Below are positions 1 to 48,693 of a DNA stretch of 64,000 bases, piece after piece (positions within the stretch are counted from its first letter, which is position 1; every line of letters begins with the position of its first letter). The notes under the pieces are model-generated. The model saw only the letters and a list, made by a program, of their open reading frames with translations, searched no databases and was not told the DNA's origin. Origin of the DNA: Agelas oroides (Eukaryota > Porifera > Demospongiae > Agelasida > Agelasidae); assembly GCA_949130485.1 (NCBI GenBank), contig OX422195.1:6353066-6417065 (forward strand). The letters run 5' to 3'. Position numbers and translations under genes: made by a program.

Positions 1-339
1 TCATGTCATTCACATGTGTTCAAAGTTGGTAGTTGTCTCTCAAACGTGTCATGTCATTCACATGTGTTCAAAGTTGGTAGTTGTCTCTCAAATGTGATAT
101 GTCATTCACATGTGTTCAAAGTTGGTAGTTGTCTCTCAAACGTGTCATGTCATTCACATGTGTTCAAAGTTGGTAGTTGTCTCTCAAACGTGTCATGTCA
201 TTCACGTGTTCAAAGTTGGTAGTTGTCTCTCAAATGTGATATGTCATTCACATGTGTTCAAAGTTGGTAGTTGTCTCTCAAACGTGTCATGTCATTCACA
301 TGTGTTCAAAGTTGGTAGTTGTCTCTCAAATGTGATGTA
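1..339. repeat. 48-bp minisatellite, about 7 copies
   Basis: A 48-bp unit (starting TCATGTCATTCACATGTG and carrying AGTTGGTAGTTGTCTCTC) is repeated about seven times from the left edge of the window. One copy lacks 2 bp and some read AATGTGATA in place of AACGTGTCA. Open frames across it arise only because the period is a multiple of three; they are not genes. It lies upstream of the first visible ferlin exon, probably inside an intron. Confidence 0.95.
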
Positions 340-440
340 CTCTAGGTGTTGAGATGGGTGGTGGTGAGTGGGGGAAGGAAGAAGGAGAGGGAGTAGGAGG
401 AGCAAGGTTGGTGGAACTTTTAGCCAAGAAATGCCTTGTA

Positions 441-674
441 CCGTAGATTGGGAAATTTAAATAATTCGCGTAATAAATTTTCGTGGTGTTAAATTTTCAC
501 GGTTTCGTTCGATCCGCGAAATCAGTTGACGGTTACAATATGGACAAGCGCCTGGAGAGTTCCTAGTGTTTAGTCTACTACCAGGTATCGGGAGAGCCAG
601 GTATCGCTGGTTGTAGTCGTTGATCTGAATTTACCGCGAAATTGTTTTAACAGCGAAATTTTCCCGATCTACGG
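441..674. mobile_element. MITE with TA target duplication
   Basis: About 234 bp with inverted ends CCGTAGATTGGGAAATTT and, on the other strand, CCGTAGATCGGGAAAATTT, flanked by TA on both sides. The structure is that of a non-autonomous Tc1/mariner-type element; no transposase is present. The sequence between the ends is A+T rich with CGCGAAAT-type motifs near both ends. Confidence 0.75.
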
Positions 675-1150
675 TATCTGTGTAATTGTGAGCACTGCAT
701 GAAGTGTTAACCCTTTAATTACAAATGTCAACTTTTGTTGACATCATACTGCGCAGTGCGCAGAAAAGATAGTCTCTGCACGCTTGCGCATGGGTTTTGC
801 GTCAGCAGAAAAGGTGGGACAGGGGTAGGTAGGTGGGGTCACCTGCATGGTCATTTGTAGCAGTGAAGGCGATTTGGGCTCTGAACGGGTGCTTGCTGGC
901 CAAGAATGCTGACTAGTGCAAGTTTGTTAATGAGTGGGCATGGCTAGGTTCACGAGTCTGTTTAATGCAGCTGCAAGTGCACTTGGGTTCAGTTTTGGAG
1001 TAATAAAAATATGGTGCGTTGAAGGCATGCATATGCGAAAAGTAATCTGAAATGATCTGAATTTAATGATCTGGTTAAATGGTTAATTAATTAATTGCAA
1101 TTGCATGGTTCCTTCTCCCTCCGTCCTTTCCTTTCTTCCTTTTCCTGTAG

Positions 1151-38046
<36,896 letters not shown>

Positions 38047-38937
38047 ATGAACTACATCTGTAAATGAATGAATGTTGCACAAACAATAATTAACTTTACT
38101 GCTAATAACTATGTCTGAATGTCAATGCACAAACATTTAACTTCACTGCTATTAACTATGTCTATAAATGAATGAATATCAATTGAAGCCTGGAACTCTC
38201 TACACTTCAATGTTGCCAGCATGAATTCTTTGTTGTTCTTAAACGTGCCCTCCATAACTAGTTATACTTGTAGCCTACATCTTTCTGTTGTGTTTTTGTT
38301 TGGTTCTGTATCCTTTCATAAGGTCTTTAGATTGATACTAGCTTTATATAGTTATTGACCTGTGCTGATGCATTATCATTAAAAAAAAAAGACTTTGCAC
38401 AAAGATTTAACATTACTGCTAATGAACTTGATTTTAGAACTTTTTTTTTTTAATATGCTCCTTGTCCTATCTAACACCTTGGCCTTCAGGTTATGCAATC
38501 ACTTAATATACTTATCAGTAGTCCAGAGTTGAGAGCTAACCTGGCTTTCTTTCTCAAAACTGACAGGTTTAAATTTCACCACTGTGTATACGCATACGTA
38601 GGTTTGGCCTATCAATAATCCACAGTCTAATACTGCACACATTAATGTCTTCCTCTACTGTATTCTATGCATATACCTTACCACCATAGTTCTATAATAT
38701 ATTATCCTCTACCATACTCTTCCTTTTTTACCTTATTCTGTTGTACTCTATCATATATCTCATTATACAATATTATCCCATGGCTCTACCTATCTTACTC
38801 TATCATACTCAACCCATGGGTTTATCTGCATGGTTCCATCTTGCTCTATCTTGCTGTATGGTAGACCATACTTAGCCTCAAACCCAGGGTTTCCGTTCTG
38901 GATTTTGTCTCGAAAAATTAAGAGATCAAAGTTGTGG
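38047..38937 (+). other. Ferlin 3' untranslated region and downstream spacer
   Basis: After the stop codon comes A+T-rich sequence with two related short stretches (AATGAATGTTGCACAAAC; AACTATGTCTATAAATGAATG). A possible poly(A) signal ATTAAA is at 38378, inside an A-rich run. From 38640 it is TCTATC/CATACTC-rich. No gene was seen. Confidence 0.5.
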
Positions 38938-40455
38938 CTACCATTTTGTCCTTTGAACTCTATAAGTCAAGTGATCAAGAGCTTTAATTTGGGAGGGAAC
39001 AATTGATGTGCAACCTATTTGGGATGTACAAGAGTGAATGGAACACCAGCAAGTACACAGTGAAGTGGGGAGATGACTGGGACTTAGTGAGGCTAGCTGC
39101 ACATGCAGAACAATTTGTTGTCTAAGTTTGCAGATGGTGAAAGCTTGAAAGCCTTGGATATCGTCTACACTTGCCTTCTCCAGCATAGTGCTACTAGCAT
39201 TCCTCATAACTTCTATAACCTTTGTAGCTGCCTCGTCAACAGATGCATCATCAACATCTACATATAACCAATTTGTTTGCTTCAGTGTTTGTATCACACT
39301 CTTTACAGCATTTACATCCACTAAGGTCCGCCAAACCGTGTTACTTTTTGTGGGCTTCCCATTTACTATAATAAACAACTCTGGATTTGGCAAAGCAGTC
39401 TTCACACTGCTAGTAGGCTGTACCTGGTCAAGGGTCTCAAGTGTTTTATTCAATGGCAGTGGAAGAAAAAACATGGTACCCTTACAGGCTTTAAGGCAAT
39501 TATACACAGGCACTTTACCTGTGTATGTTCCCAGCCTAACAACTGTCTGATAACATTTTGCTCGCTGAATGAGTTGCTTACTCAAAGAGTCAAGCTTAGC
39601 TAGCTCTGGGGGCACTGGGTCTAATTGCAAACCATTTAGGACACAATGTGCTGGTAACTTGTTGTTCCTAATGAGAGGTTTACAATACTTGCACATAAAC
39701 ATGTCACACGCACTTGGGTTCTGTTGTAAAATAAAGCTCTTCAATCTTTCCCAAACCTCACTGCCAAGGTTGTCAGAAATGTTCACTTGTGTGACAGATT
39801 TCCTTTGGTGCAGTTGTTCACAGCTGCAGCAAACATGCTCTGGATAATCTTTCTCTAGCTGAGTGATTAGCTTTGCATGAGTAACCACAAGCTGTGGTTC
39901 TAGTTGTGGAAACACTGCCTCAACAGTGGAATCAGTGCACTGCTCGTATGTTGATTCCACATCATTTGTCAACATAGCTTCAAAGTCGGTCATCTCGGTG
40001 AGTTCCATCAGTGCACGGAAGTCACCAGCAAACAGAGCTTGGTCAATGTCATGGACAAACATATGACTTCTGATAGCAGTGTGTACATCGTGTAAGAATT
40101 TTCGCAACAAAGGATAGTGAGTAGCTGCTGCTCTCAAAATCCTAAGTTTACTTTTGCATCCAGTACCAATGGAACAAATCAATGGGTGACCTTTACGGTC
40201 TATAGCGAACCCCCCTGAGGTTTTAGTGTAATGTGTATGAGGACACTCATCACATTTATCTAGAGTACGACGCACCTCTTGTATGGAGCACTCAAATGAC
40301 TGTTTGAAAGTTATAATGGAGAGCTCTTCACTTGGGGTTATACCTTTGCATTCATGGGTACACTGCCATTGCTTCCATGCACTTTCCTTCTTAACTTGCT
40401 TGGCAATTATGCACTTCCCATTCTCATCAATTGGCATGGCATAGGGCCTTTTCAC
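38938..40455 (-). CDS. DUF6570-like region of the decayed Helitron gene
   Basis: 505 codons, the longest complex frame in the window. It starts MKRPYAMPIDENGKCIIAKQ and includes cysteine pairs (CTHEC, CDECPHTHY, CCSCEQLHQRK, CMCKYC-like FMCKYCKPL) and the conserved block LAKLDSLSKQLIQRAKCYQ, RLGTYTGKVPVYNCLKACKG, TMFFLPLPL. The last 60 or so residues (after TICKLRQQI) look unrelated, so the homologous part probably stops near 39118. No promoter or terminator was seen. Confidence 0.7.
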   Translation of the reverse strand: MKRPYAMPIDENGKCIIAKQVKKESAWKQWQCTHECKGITPSEELSIITFKQSFECSIQEVRRTLDKCDECPHTHYTKTSGGFAIDRKGHPLICSIGTGCKSKLRILRAAATHYPLLRKFLHDVHTAIRSHMFVHDIDQALFAGDFRALMELTEMTDFEAMLTNDVESTYEQCTDSTVEAVFPQLEPQLVVTHAKLITQLEKDYPEHVCCSCEQLHQRKSVTQVNISDNLGSEVWERLKSFILQQNPSACDMFMCKYCKPLIRNNKLPAHCVLNGLQLDPVPPELAKLDSLSKQLIQRAKCYQTVVRLGTYTGKVPVYNCLKACKGTMFFLPLPLNKTLETLDQVQPTSSVKTALPNPELFIIVNGKPTKSNTVWRTLVDVNAVKSVIQTLKQTNWLYVDVDDASVDEAATKVIEVMRNASSTMLEKASVDDIQGFQAFTICKLRQQIVLHVQLASLSPSHLPTSLCTCWCSIHSCTSQIGCTSIVPSQIKALDHLTYRVQRTKW

Positions 40456-41787
40456 AAGCTGGTAAGCAGAATCGTAAAAGTAAGGCTCAGTAGAAGCTGT
40501 ATGGCCACTTTCACCAAAATCATTCTTTCCTTTAATCTGCAGACTCTGAATTGATCTTCAGCAAACACCCAGCATGCTCCTTTCACACTTGCAAAGCTTT
40601 GTTGAGTAGCCGTTTAGCGGCTAATTGACAGGCAGTTTTACCCAAAACCCCGCGTGCTTGCTCTGCTTGTGTTTTGTGCTGTTTCTTTAATGCTTTTATC
40701 AATGCAAGCTTTGCTTTTGAATTTTCTAACAGATTGGCTTCTATTTCCTGCAGATACATCTCTACTTTAGCAAGCTTTGGCTCACACAGTGAATATTTAT
40801 CCCTTGCTTTAGCACAAATGCTTTGTTTGTTCTTTGCATAATATTTTTTTGAGTGCCCAATTTTCAATTTTGGGTTTTTAGCGTAGTTAACTTTAGATGC
40901 TGCACGTGCAGGTTCAGGGTTCCTTGTGTAGTTAACTTTAGACGCTGCACGTTCAGCATCTTTCTTTGGCTGAGGATTTATTGCATAGTTAACTTTAGAC
41001 GCTGCACGTGCAGCGTCTTTCTTAGGCTGAGGATTTCGTTTGTAATTAACTTTAGCTCTTACACGTGAGGCAGCTCTTTCTACCTCCACATTTTTCTGAT
41101 ATTGCTGCTTTCTGTTTGACAAAATTCTTACTTTGTCTTTTGTAGTAATTTTTATCTTTAGCACTCCGCTTCTTAGCACAGTTTTCACTGTGTGAATGTT
41201 GAAGACTTGTCTCACTCACACCAGGGTGCTTGGCATCAGTCAGGGTGGTGCTAACCTCATGTATTTGTGGTTGCAATAAGGTGTTCATATCCAAAAAGGC
41301 TCAAGCTAGAAATTGTGAGTTTTGATCGTATGCAGAGTGGACAAAACCATTCACAACTTTCCTGAGCAGTAAGCAGCAGATATTCAGCCTCTCCCACACC
41401 ACCATAACGAGCGTGTGTCCATTGACTACAGCCATCACACATAATGCCACGCTGGTTCCCCTTCACAGGTTTTTTGCATACAGTACACGGGTACTGTACA
41501 GGACCAAGGTTACTTTCAATGTCCCCAGAGGCCAGCAACAGTGTCACAATAACTGCTGCTGGCCGATGAACCCTGTATATACCTCATGTTTTAAGCCTAA
41601 GCCGGTTTGAATTTTTCCAGTCAACAGCAACTACTGCATAGCTATCAGGCATTACACGGCAGGCAAATCTGACCATCTCTGGGGATTCTCCAGTGATGGT
41701 GGTCATTGACGGATCATGGTAGTGGGTTGGAGACAGGCGTAAAATGATGAGCCATACCCACAAACACGTGAGCAAAAAACGCATCAT
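38938..41787 (-). pseudogene. Decayed Helitron-type gene (PHD finger, repeats, DUF6570-like)
   Basis: Read on the - strand, four overlapping frames follow one another. 41787-41584 is a short hydrophobic N-terminus. 41547-41257 has GDIESNLGP, which resembles a 2A peptide but lacks its first essential proline, then a PHD-type finger (CTVCKKPV, CDGCSQWTH, CEWFCPLC). 41215-40583 has three or four NYARNPQPKKDAARAASKV-type repeats and a coiled segment. 40455-38938 is the DUF6570-like region (505 codons). Frame breaks separate them and the helicase half is missing. Families with this order in cnidarians and sponges carry Helitron Rep/PIF1 helicase domains; that assignment is from memory of the family. 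Confidence 0.7.
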
Positions 41788-41813
41788 GATAGCAATGGTA
41801 TTGGTTATCTCTA

Positions 41814-41953
41814 CACTGTAAAAAATGGGGTGCTACATTACACCCCTGGGGCACTACACCATACTTGTTATTAAAACTACCCTTTGATGTTTTTAATAAC
41901 CAGTATGGTGTAGTGCCCCAGGGGTGTAATGTAGCACCCCATTTTTAACTGTG
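41814..41953. mobile_element. 140-bp MITE with 56-bp inverted ends
   Basis: CACTGTAAAAAATGGGGTGC on the left is mirrored on the right (GCACCCCATTTTTAACTGTG). The arms run about 56 bp around a short A+T centre, with TA at both flanks. It lies just upstream of the decayed Helitron gene on the - strand. Confidence 0.85.
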
Positions 41954-42279
41954 TATGTAAAGACCACAATGAGTAGTCTGTCAGTAAAAGAGTTAAATGT
42001 ATGAGCTGATTATTGCAGGATACCCAAGGTATAAGCTGATTATGCAGTATAACGTGGTTTAAAACACTTGTAAACACAATAAAGTAGTGCAGTAAAATAT
42101 TCTTTATAACGGCAAACACGGTACAGTAGTGCAGAACAATACTCTTTTTACTGCACACGACAACCGACTAAAGAAGGACTTCAATGGTTTTGGCAGTGAA
42201 AACAGCCTGTGTCACCAAAAGAACGATCTCCGCACGAAGTCAAGGTCGAAGTATCTCCAAGGTACAATGGTTGCTAAGC

Positions 42280-42497
42280 AAACGTACGCATGCGCACAGT
42301 CATAATAAAAATGGCGTCCTACGCAACGGTACTATAGCTCAGTGTGGTGTGAATAGCTAGTACCGGTCCAGTTCAAGCTACGAAGACGCTGAGTGGTCGT
42401 GGAGCTGTCCCCTGTGATGAGCATCAGTTTCGTTCTAAAATTACGGTGAGTGCTTGAACCGTTTTTGAGTTATTGTTGTTTGAACAAAAGTCGTAAC

Positions 42498-42530
<33 letters not shown>

Positions 42531-42975
42531 ATAAGAAAAATGGCACTTTTGCTACCGTACACTTTTGTGTTTAACTGTCTTTCGCGTTGCTTCTGGGCAA
42601 CTGTATGAGTCTTTCTGATCACAAAAGACCCGAAAGAGGAAGCCTGGGCGCTTAAATAAGCTTTTAGCGTATCTGTGGTGAAGTTTTATGGCTTTTGCTT
42701 AATTAAGTATTGCATATATTGCGCGTCGGCGCCATCCCTACATAGAGATGTCGTCTTTAGGTAAGCTAGGTCTCAACACATGCTCAGTTGAGCTTCCGGG
42801 GGCGTATGCGCTATGAATAATGTTATTGTAACAAAATGGCGTATAGCACTAAGTGTTAACATCGGAGTGCTTGAGAATCACTGAAGAGTTCTACGATAAC
42901 GATAAGTAGTGAGTGCAATACCCGGTGATTTATGCTGGGTTTTTTTTCGCGTTTGAATCGAAAGGTAGGAAAGAA

Positions 42976-43036
<61 letters not shown>

Positions 43037-43250
43037 TCAGAAGATAGACGATTTGCCCGTTTTAGCGACCAGCTGGTCTGGTACTTCAGTGATGCTCTCC
43101 AGCAAAGTTAACGGTCCCGTTGCTCATGGAAGCACTCGATAATGCCTGATATGGCTCATGGAGGCCTTTGACTGATCTAACGCAGACATTTTGAGCGTGT
43201 CATTTGTCCACTTTTAATGTGGGCGCCATTTTTTCCGGAGTCATCCCTAC
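42280..43250. other. Spacer with two GAAA microsatellites
   Basis: GAAA arrays at 42501-42529 and 42966-43037. Around them are stretches sharing CATCCCTACAT (42730, 43237; also 47286-47360, where one pair is inverted) and ATGGCGTA. A possible short first exon with a GTGAGT donor (ATGAGCATC..., 42416) was seen but has no supporting partner exon. Confidence 0.4.
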
Positions 43251-43254
43251 ATAT

Positions 43255-46200
43255 GGCGTACTACCGTACGCGAATTTCTATCTGACGCACCCTTTTCGAA
43301 CAGCGCATGCGTGAGTGGGTGGAGTTGTACCCATGAACCCTACATTATCAGTCATCAAGCAAGCTGCAAGGTGAGCTCATACTACTGATAGTTTGCCACT
43401 GTGACTGAACTAGCGTTGTGGTCGACAAAAGCAATTGGTTGGTCAACCACTATGTTATTTTTGAATGTGCGATGGGTGGTTTCTCAGAGTCACTAGCTAT
43501 AGCTACAGTGTTTAGCTATAGCTACAGTGACTCTGAGAAACCACCCCTTGACTAGCGATTCCGGAAGCTCGTCGCGTAGGCATGAAAATTTTCCGTTCAA
43601 TTAATATGCAGGAAGTGGTCACGCGAACCGTCGACATTTCGAGCAAAGGTGCTGCGTGCTAGTGAGAAGAACCCCCATAAACTATATATCGTTCCGATGC
43701 TCAATGTCTGTACTCTCAATTGGTGCTAGTTGGCAAAAGTTTGGGTAAAGTATGTTTTTCCCGGCGAATTTTTCACGCTTTAAAAGAGCGTAAACAAAAA
43801 AGTAGAAGCGATACGAGCTACCAACTGCTATATTCGAAATCCTTGGCCCCGAACGCCCCCAGAACGACTATTTTTAGTAGCATTATCTTTAGTGTAAGTT
43901 TGCACAAGTACTGTTTGTTCAACACATTTATTGTTGTGAACCAGTACATAAAACACAAAGCCACATTGCAGTAATACTGACAAAGGGACACATGCCTGCA
44001 AGCCACAAAAGTTCTGCAGTGTGAATAAATAACATCTTGTGCAACTACAATTGCATTATCTTGACAATCAACTTTTCGGTCCTCCATTGCAGACTATCTA
44101 TGAGAGAAGGAATAGGAAAGTCTTGGTTACAAACCTAATAGGGATGTATGCAGGTACAAGAGTAAAAATTCATGCATGTGCGCACACATGGTGCTGGCAA
44201 ACATCTGATGTGCTGTGGATTTCACCTTGCTTCAAATGAGTGGGAACAGGAAGCATAAGCATGAAGCGTCAACACTCAGTATGCAAGTACTAGCAAGTGT
44301 ACGCTTGTACTTGTACAAGCATACGCATACTGATACGCTCACGCCACACTATTAGAATCAAGGCAAAATCGATTAGTAATGCAGTACCCATGGAAATTAA
44401 CTATATGTCACTAAGTGAACCGGGATAAAGTGTCCAAAGAAAATAGAAAATTATTAGGCTGACCTTTACGTAAATGTCACATATACAGTATATAGATTAA
44501 CAAGAAGAGTGCAACAGCATTGTCATACAGAGGATGATTCTCATAAAAAAGCAACAGTGCAGCTGGATGCTAACTGTTCCACTCTTCATGTTACTGTGTG
44601 TGCAAAAGAGTGATTTCGCAGAAGATTGAGTATTGTTGCTGAAGGGGGCAGTAATGGATTTGAGGCAGAGACGTCTGGGAAATGCACCATATTTGTTGGA
44701 AGTGAACCACAACCAGCAGTACAAGAGCAGTTCCTATAGAATTGCTAGGGGTAAGTAACTACTTGAAATGCCATTACTAATGACAACTGAGGCTATCTAT
44801 ATTGGTCAGCAGCTAGGGGAAAGCACCTACTTGACATGATTACTAATAACAACTTAGGCTTCCCCTTCTAGTGCTTATAGCCCCAATGCCAATTGCTGGC
44901 AGCATTTAAAAGCACTGTAGTAGAGATCAAGTGTAAAAAGTACAAGTCTGAAGACTGTGGTGCATGTAGCAGGCCCACTGAATTTCATCGACATTTTCTA
45001 ATGGCTAACAGTACTTGTCAAAATTGGCCCACCATCAGAATAGCCCCGTTTACCTTCAAATATTTCCTCACAGAAGGAGACTGTGAGAAATAATGCCAAG
45101 CCAACTTCATATTAAGCTCGAGTGAAGCTTTACCCAGTTGTACAGTGCACTGGTTCATCCCATAAAGCACATACACATCAATAGTTCACATACCTCATAG
45201 TCAGGTTGCATTATCTGTGCTTCTAGCTTCGTTTACGGGTACGGAATCACGACAGTTGAATTGCAGAGTTAACGACGATCAATTTGGTGCAAGTTGCATT
45301 CAAATCCATCCAGCCTTTCCCGAGATACAGCACCTACTGTAGACCACGTGAACATACCGTAAATGATGAACTATACGACTTTTTCCATTAAAAAGGATCG
45401 GGAAAACTTTCGTGTGCAAATCCTCTTTCAAGTTACGGATCTCGGCTTCTACGCAGCCGATTTGCACGGGACAAGAACCGTTCAGCTCGTAATTTAGCGA
45501 CGACTTTTCTGGTGAATGTCCTGATATACCTACATTAATCTGAAGAAACCGTCCGGAATCGCTACCTTGACTTCTATGGTCACAGTAAAGACAAAGGTCT
45601 TAAAAGTTCGACCATTTGGATACTTGACAGCTTGATTTACTGCAAACCGAGAGCTTGAGTGTTTAACTACAAGTCAACCAATTGACCTTGAAAGTAGCCA
45701 ATCTTCAATGTCTCCATGCAGTATTTGTATATATTTCTATCCAAATACAGTGGAATAAGACCTGAAAATGTCATCACATGCGATTATTTCATGACTGTAG
45801 CATTAGGTAAGACGGTAGGCACACAGAAGGCTCTGCTTGACAAACAATCTTGAGATCCTTCCGGCTTCTAAATCCTATTTCTGTTTGAAGTGTAAACATT
45901 TGCAAGGCAGTGTCGTGCATCTACTTTGGTACACTCGGAACTGATCAACACAACCTCAAGTATATATATAAATTGTAATGATCGAGTACCGCCCCTTGTG
46001 TGACTGCATTCTGTCTACCTGATGTTGCGTGAATCACTGCACGTGATGAGATCTCCCACGCCTTCTCCCACTGTATATGCAGGTGCACTGTGGCTGTGTT
46101 TGAAGTTTGTATACAAGTCCAGGCTGGGAGATTTTTACCACATGAGAGACATCAATGTCTTCCTAGGAAGAGGAGGGGTGTGGAGAATCCTTGTACCTTC

Positions 46201-46845
46201 CTGATAGGGAAAATCTCCCAGGCCACCCTCAAAGTGATCAAAAAATTAAAGCTAATGGCATGCATTCATTTCTTTTCCAGATGAAATTGTGTCCACAAAA
46301 ATCTCTTATTTTAGCTGATATGAACCTGCACAACTTCCTATTGTCACACCAAATTGCTGTCCTTTTCTATTGGACACTTGGAGAAACACATGAACAATGA
46401 AAATTGTCCCTTCTTCCCGAAGTCATTGTTTGATGTTGAATATGTGAACACAGGTGACTGAAGAGAGACTGAATGGTGGATCAACTGCAGAGCCATTTTA
46501 TGCAAAAACTGCAACCAAGGACATTTTATTTTCAAAGTCAGACAAGGATGCCATTTATTGGAGTAGCCTCGTCCCCGGCACAAAATGGGGAAGAATCTGG
46601 TCAAACTGCAACCATCATGTCACTGCCACAGCAGAATGGACGGCTCTACTACATATGCTGAAGATTCACAGGTTGGCAGGCTTAGCTGGTAGCAGAAACG
46701 CCGCGCTATGTTCACGCTATGCAGCTGAATAGAGTTCAAGGGTCTAACTCCACCCATCCACGCATGCGCAGTTCGTTAGCATGAACTTCGTGCAGAGACT
46801 ATGTTCGAAAAGGGTGCGTCAGATAGAAATTCGCCTACCTACGCC
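43255..46845. mobile_element. 3.6-kb inverted-terminal-repeat element
   Basis: CGAATTTCTATCTGACGCAC followed by CCTTTTCGAACA at 43271-43302 is found exactly inverted at 46802-46833. Homology continues after a 32-bp insert in the right arm (GCGCATGCGTG, GGGTGGAGTT). Outside it, GGCGTA marks both ends. The interior has short unrecognised frames (for example 44893-45093 + and 46454-46732 +) but no transposase I can name. A palindrome lies at 43491. Confidence 0.65.
43491..43556. repeat. 66-bp palindrome with internal direct repeat
   Basis: GGGTGGTTTCTCAGAGTCAC and its inverse close the structure; TAGCTATAGCTACAGTG is repeated directly in the middle. No target duplication was identified. Confidence 0.75.
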
Positions 46846-47374
46846 ATGATACTACCGTACGCCATGATATATGACCAGTCATGCAGCTCACTTCAGCTCA
46901 GTGTCTAGGTTGTATAAGCAATTCTGTATAGCTACAATATTAAATGCCAACAAGGGTTCCACTGTTACTACAAATAGCATGTCAGCACCAAAAGCTACCT
47001 GGTCGCTACATGCATATAGCTACTGACAAGGCACACATACACCACATACCGCATGCTGCTAGACTACACTGCAATCTGGACCCCAGACACTTCTTGTCCT
47101 TTCAGAAGGGTTTGGAGTTCAGATCCCAGGCCATGTGGGATGAGGAAAGTGGCCTGAGAACAAGGCTACAGCTATGCCCTTCAAGAACTGCCAGTAAGCT
47201 TGTGGTATGTTTTAGGGAGACCTCCAATACACTGTTATAACTGCAGTGTGAAAAAGATGTAGGGATGGGGCATTGCCTTTATGTTGACCTTTGCTTTTAT
47301 GCTATCATCCCTACCTCGTTTGTATACTTTTTGGCATGCCATCCCTACATCTTTTTATTTCTTTATCTGATGCG

Positions 47375-47952
47375 GCCGGGTCTGAGAAACAATGAATTTA
47401 CTTACTACGGCCTTACGCTGCAGGCCCGTGAAAACTGCGAAGCATGTGCGTCTGTTTGTCTTACGATGAAAAACGTTCTGTCATTGAATTCCTCTCGTAA
47501 TAACAGCTCTGTAGACGATGTTCCAATTCAGTAAGTTACTCCGTTTTATCAACAAATAAGTCTAAATTTACCCGCTCCACTGTTCAGCTTGTGGACAAGA
47601 TAGATTCATAAACTTGTACGTGTGTTTTCCACACGGACGCTAAGCAAGTTGCAGCAGGCTGTGCGTTTATAAGCACAACCCCCTAACAACCGGCCGCGCG
47701 CGCCCCCAATTAGTTCCGAACACCCTTAGGGTGGTCGGAATTAACAACCGTGCGGATCCAAAAGTATGCAAAAAGCTGTTGTCATAAAACAACCTGGGCT
47801 ATTATTTTCATGACCCTAATCCACTTACTCGAAGCCTCAGGTGCGCCTGCGTTTACATTGCAGCAAGGAGGCTGGATTACCGTACACAAGAGGCGGTTCG
47901 TTCTCAAAGAGCGGCTAAGTGCGGTTTACATAACTATAAAACTCAGGCTATG
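47375..47952. mobile_element. Circularly permuted copy of the TTAA element
   Basis: The two halves of the element seen at 48694-49425 are present but in swapped order: the A half (about 47375-47725) runs outward to its terminus and the B half (about 47729-47952) runs inward from its terminus. The two termini meet as CACCC-TTA-GGGTGG at 47721-47734. About 120 bp of the element's middle is absent. It is either a reinserted circle or two abutting, half-deleted copies. Confidence 0.75.
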
Positions 47953-48434
47953 TAAAACACAGAGATACATGCAAGTAGTTTACAATAATGACAGAGACTA
48001 ATAATACGATACAATTAGAACAGGAATTGTTTCAAGCGATATTTAAAAGTACATAGAGAGGATGCAGACTTAATATCAGGAGGCAGTAAGTTCCTGTGGT
48101 TATTAACCCTCGGCGCGCATGCGCAGCGAGGGTTTCGGTGTCTGTGTGTGTGTGTCTGTTACATCTCACTTTTCACGCGATTATTCGTGCCACAAACGAT
48201 ACTAACCTTCTCAGCGGCGGATGAAGGTTGTAAATTTTAAGCGATTTATTCAGCATGCTTCGTTGCGAAGCTAGAGGGTTTCCTGTTGGTACGGCTACAT
48301 GATAAGTCGGCCATTTTTTACTCCGCGGAAAACGCGCATGCGTATGAATCTGGACCATGTGGCTAGCGGCCATTTTGTTCTCACATGGGAGAGACGTTCT
48401 TTGCGAGTTCGATTATTGGCCATTGGCAGTAAGT

Positions 48435-48560
48435 ATGCCTCCAACAAAGGTATGCCCGCAATGTAAAGCTGCTGTACCTGTAAGACGGAAGACATGTGAA
48501 CGCTGTGATTTCGATCCAAACGAAAAGCAGAGTGTAATTTGCGAGAGAAAGCTACTATAG
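48435..48560 (+). CDS. Zinc-ribbon peptide of the element
   Basis: 41 codons, MPPTKVCPQCKAAVPVRRKT then CERCDFDPNEKQ. Two CxxC pairs (CPQC, CERC) make a zinc ribbon. After the stop, another frame continues with similar composition (SARKAKDKLHKACERASETR) up to the nested element at 48694, so this is the broken N-terminus of a longer transposon protein. The same ATG and first residues recur at 56280. Confidence 0.55.
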   Translation: MPPTKVCPQCKAAVPVRRKTCERCDFDPNEKQSVICERKLL

Positions 48561-48693
48561 TGAAACGTATGAGATCAGATAGTGTTAAATCAGCTAGGAA
48601 AGCTAAAGATAAGTTGCACAAGGCCTGTGAAAGAGCGTCAGAAACTCGTGAGCGAACTTTGCATATGCATGATGTCAAATGTACTGCACTGTG

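Noticed and set aside
42416-42450. Possible first exon with GTGAGT donor
   Set aside because: No downstream partner exon was found on the + strand before the next transposons.
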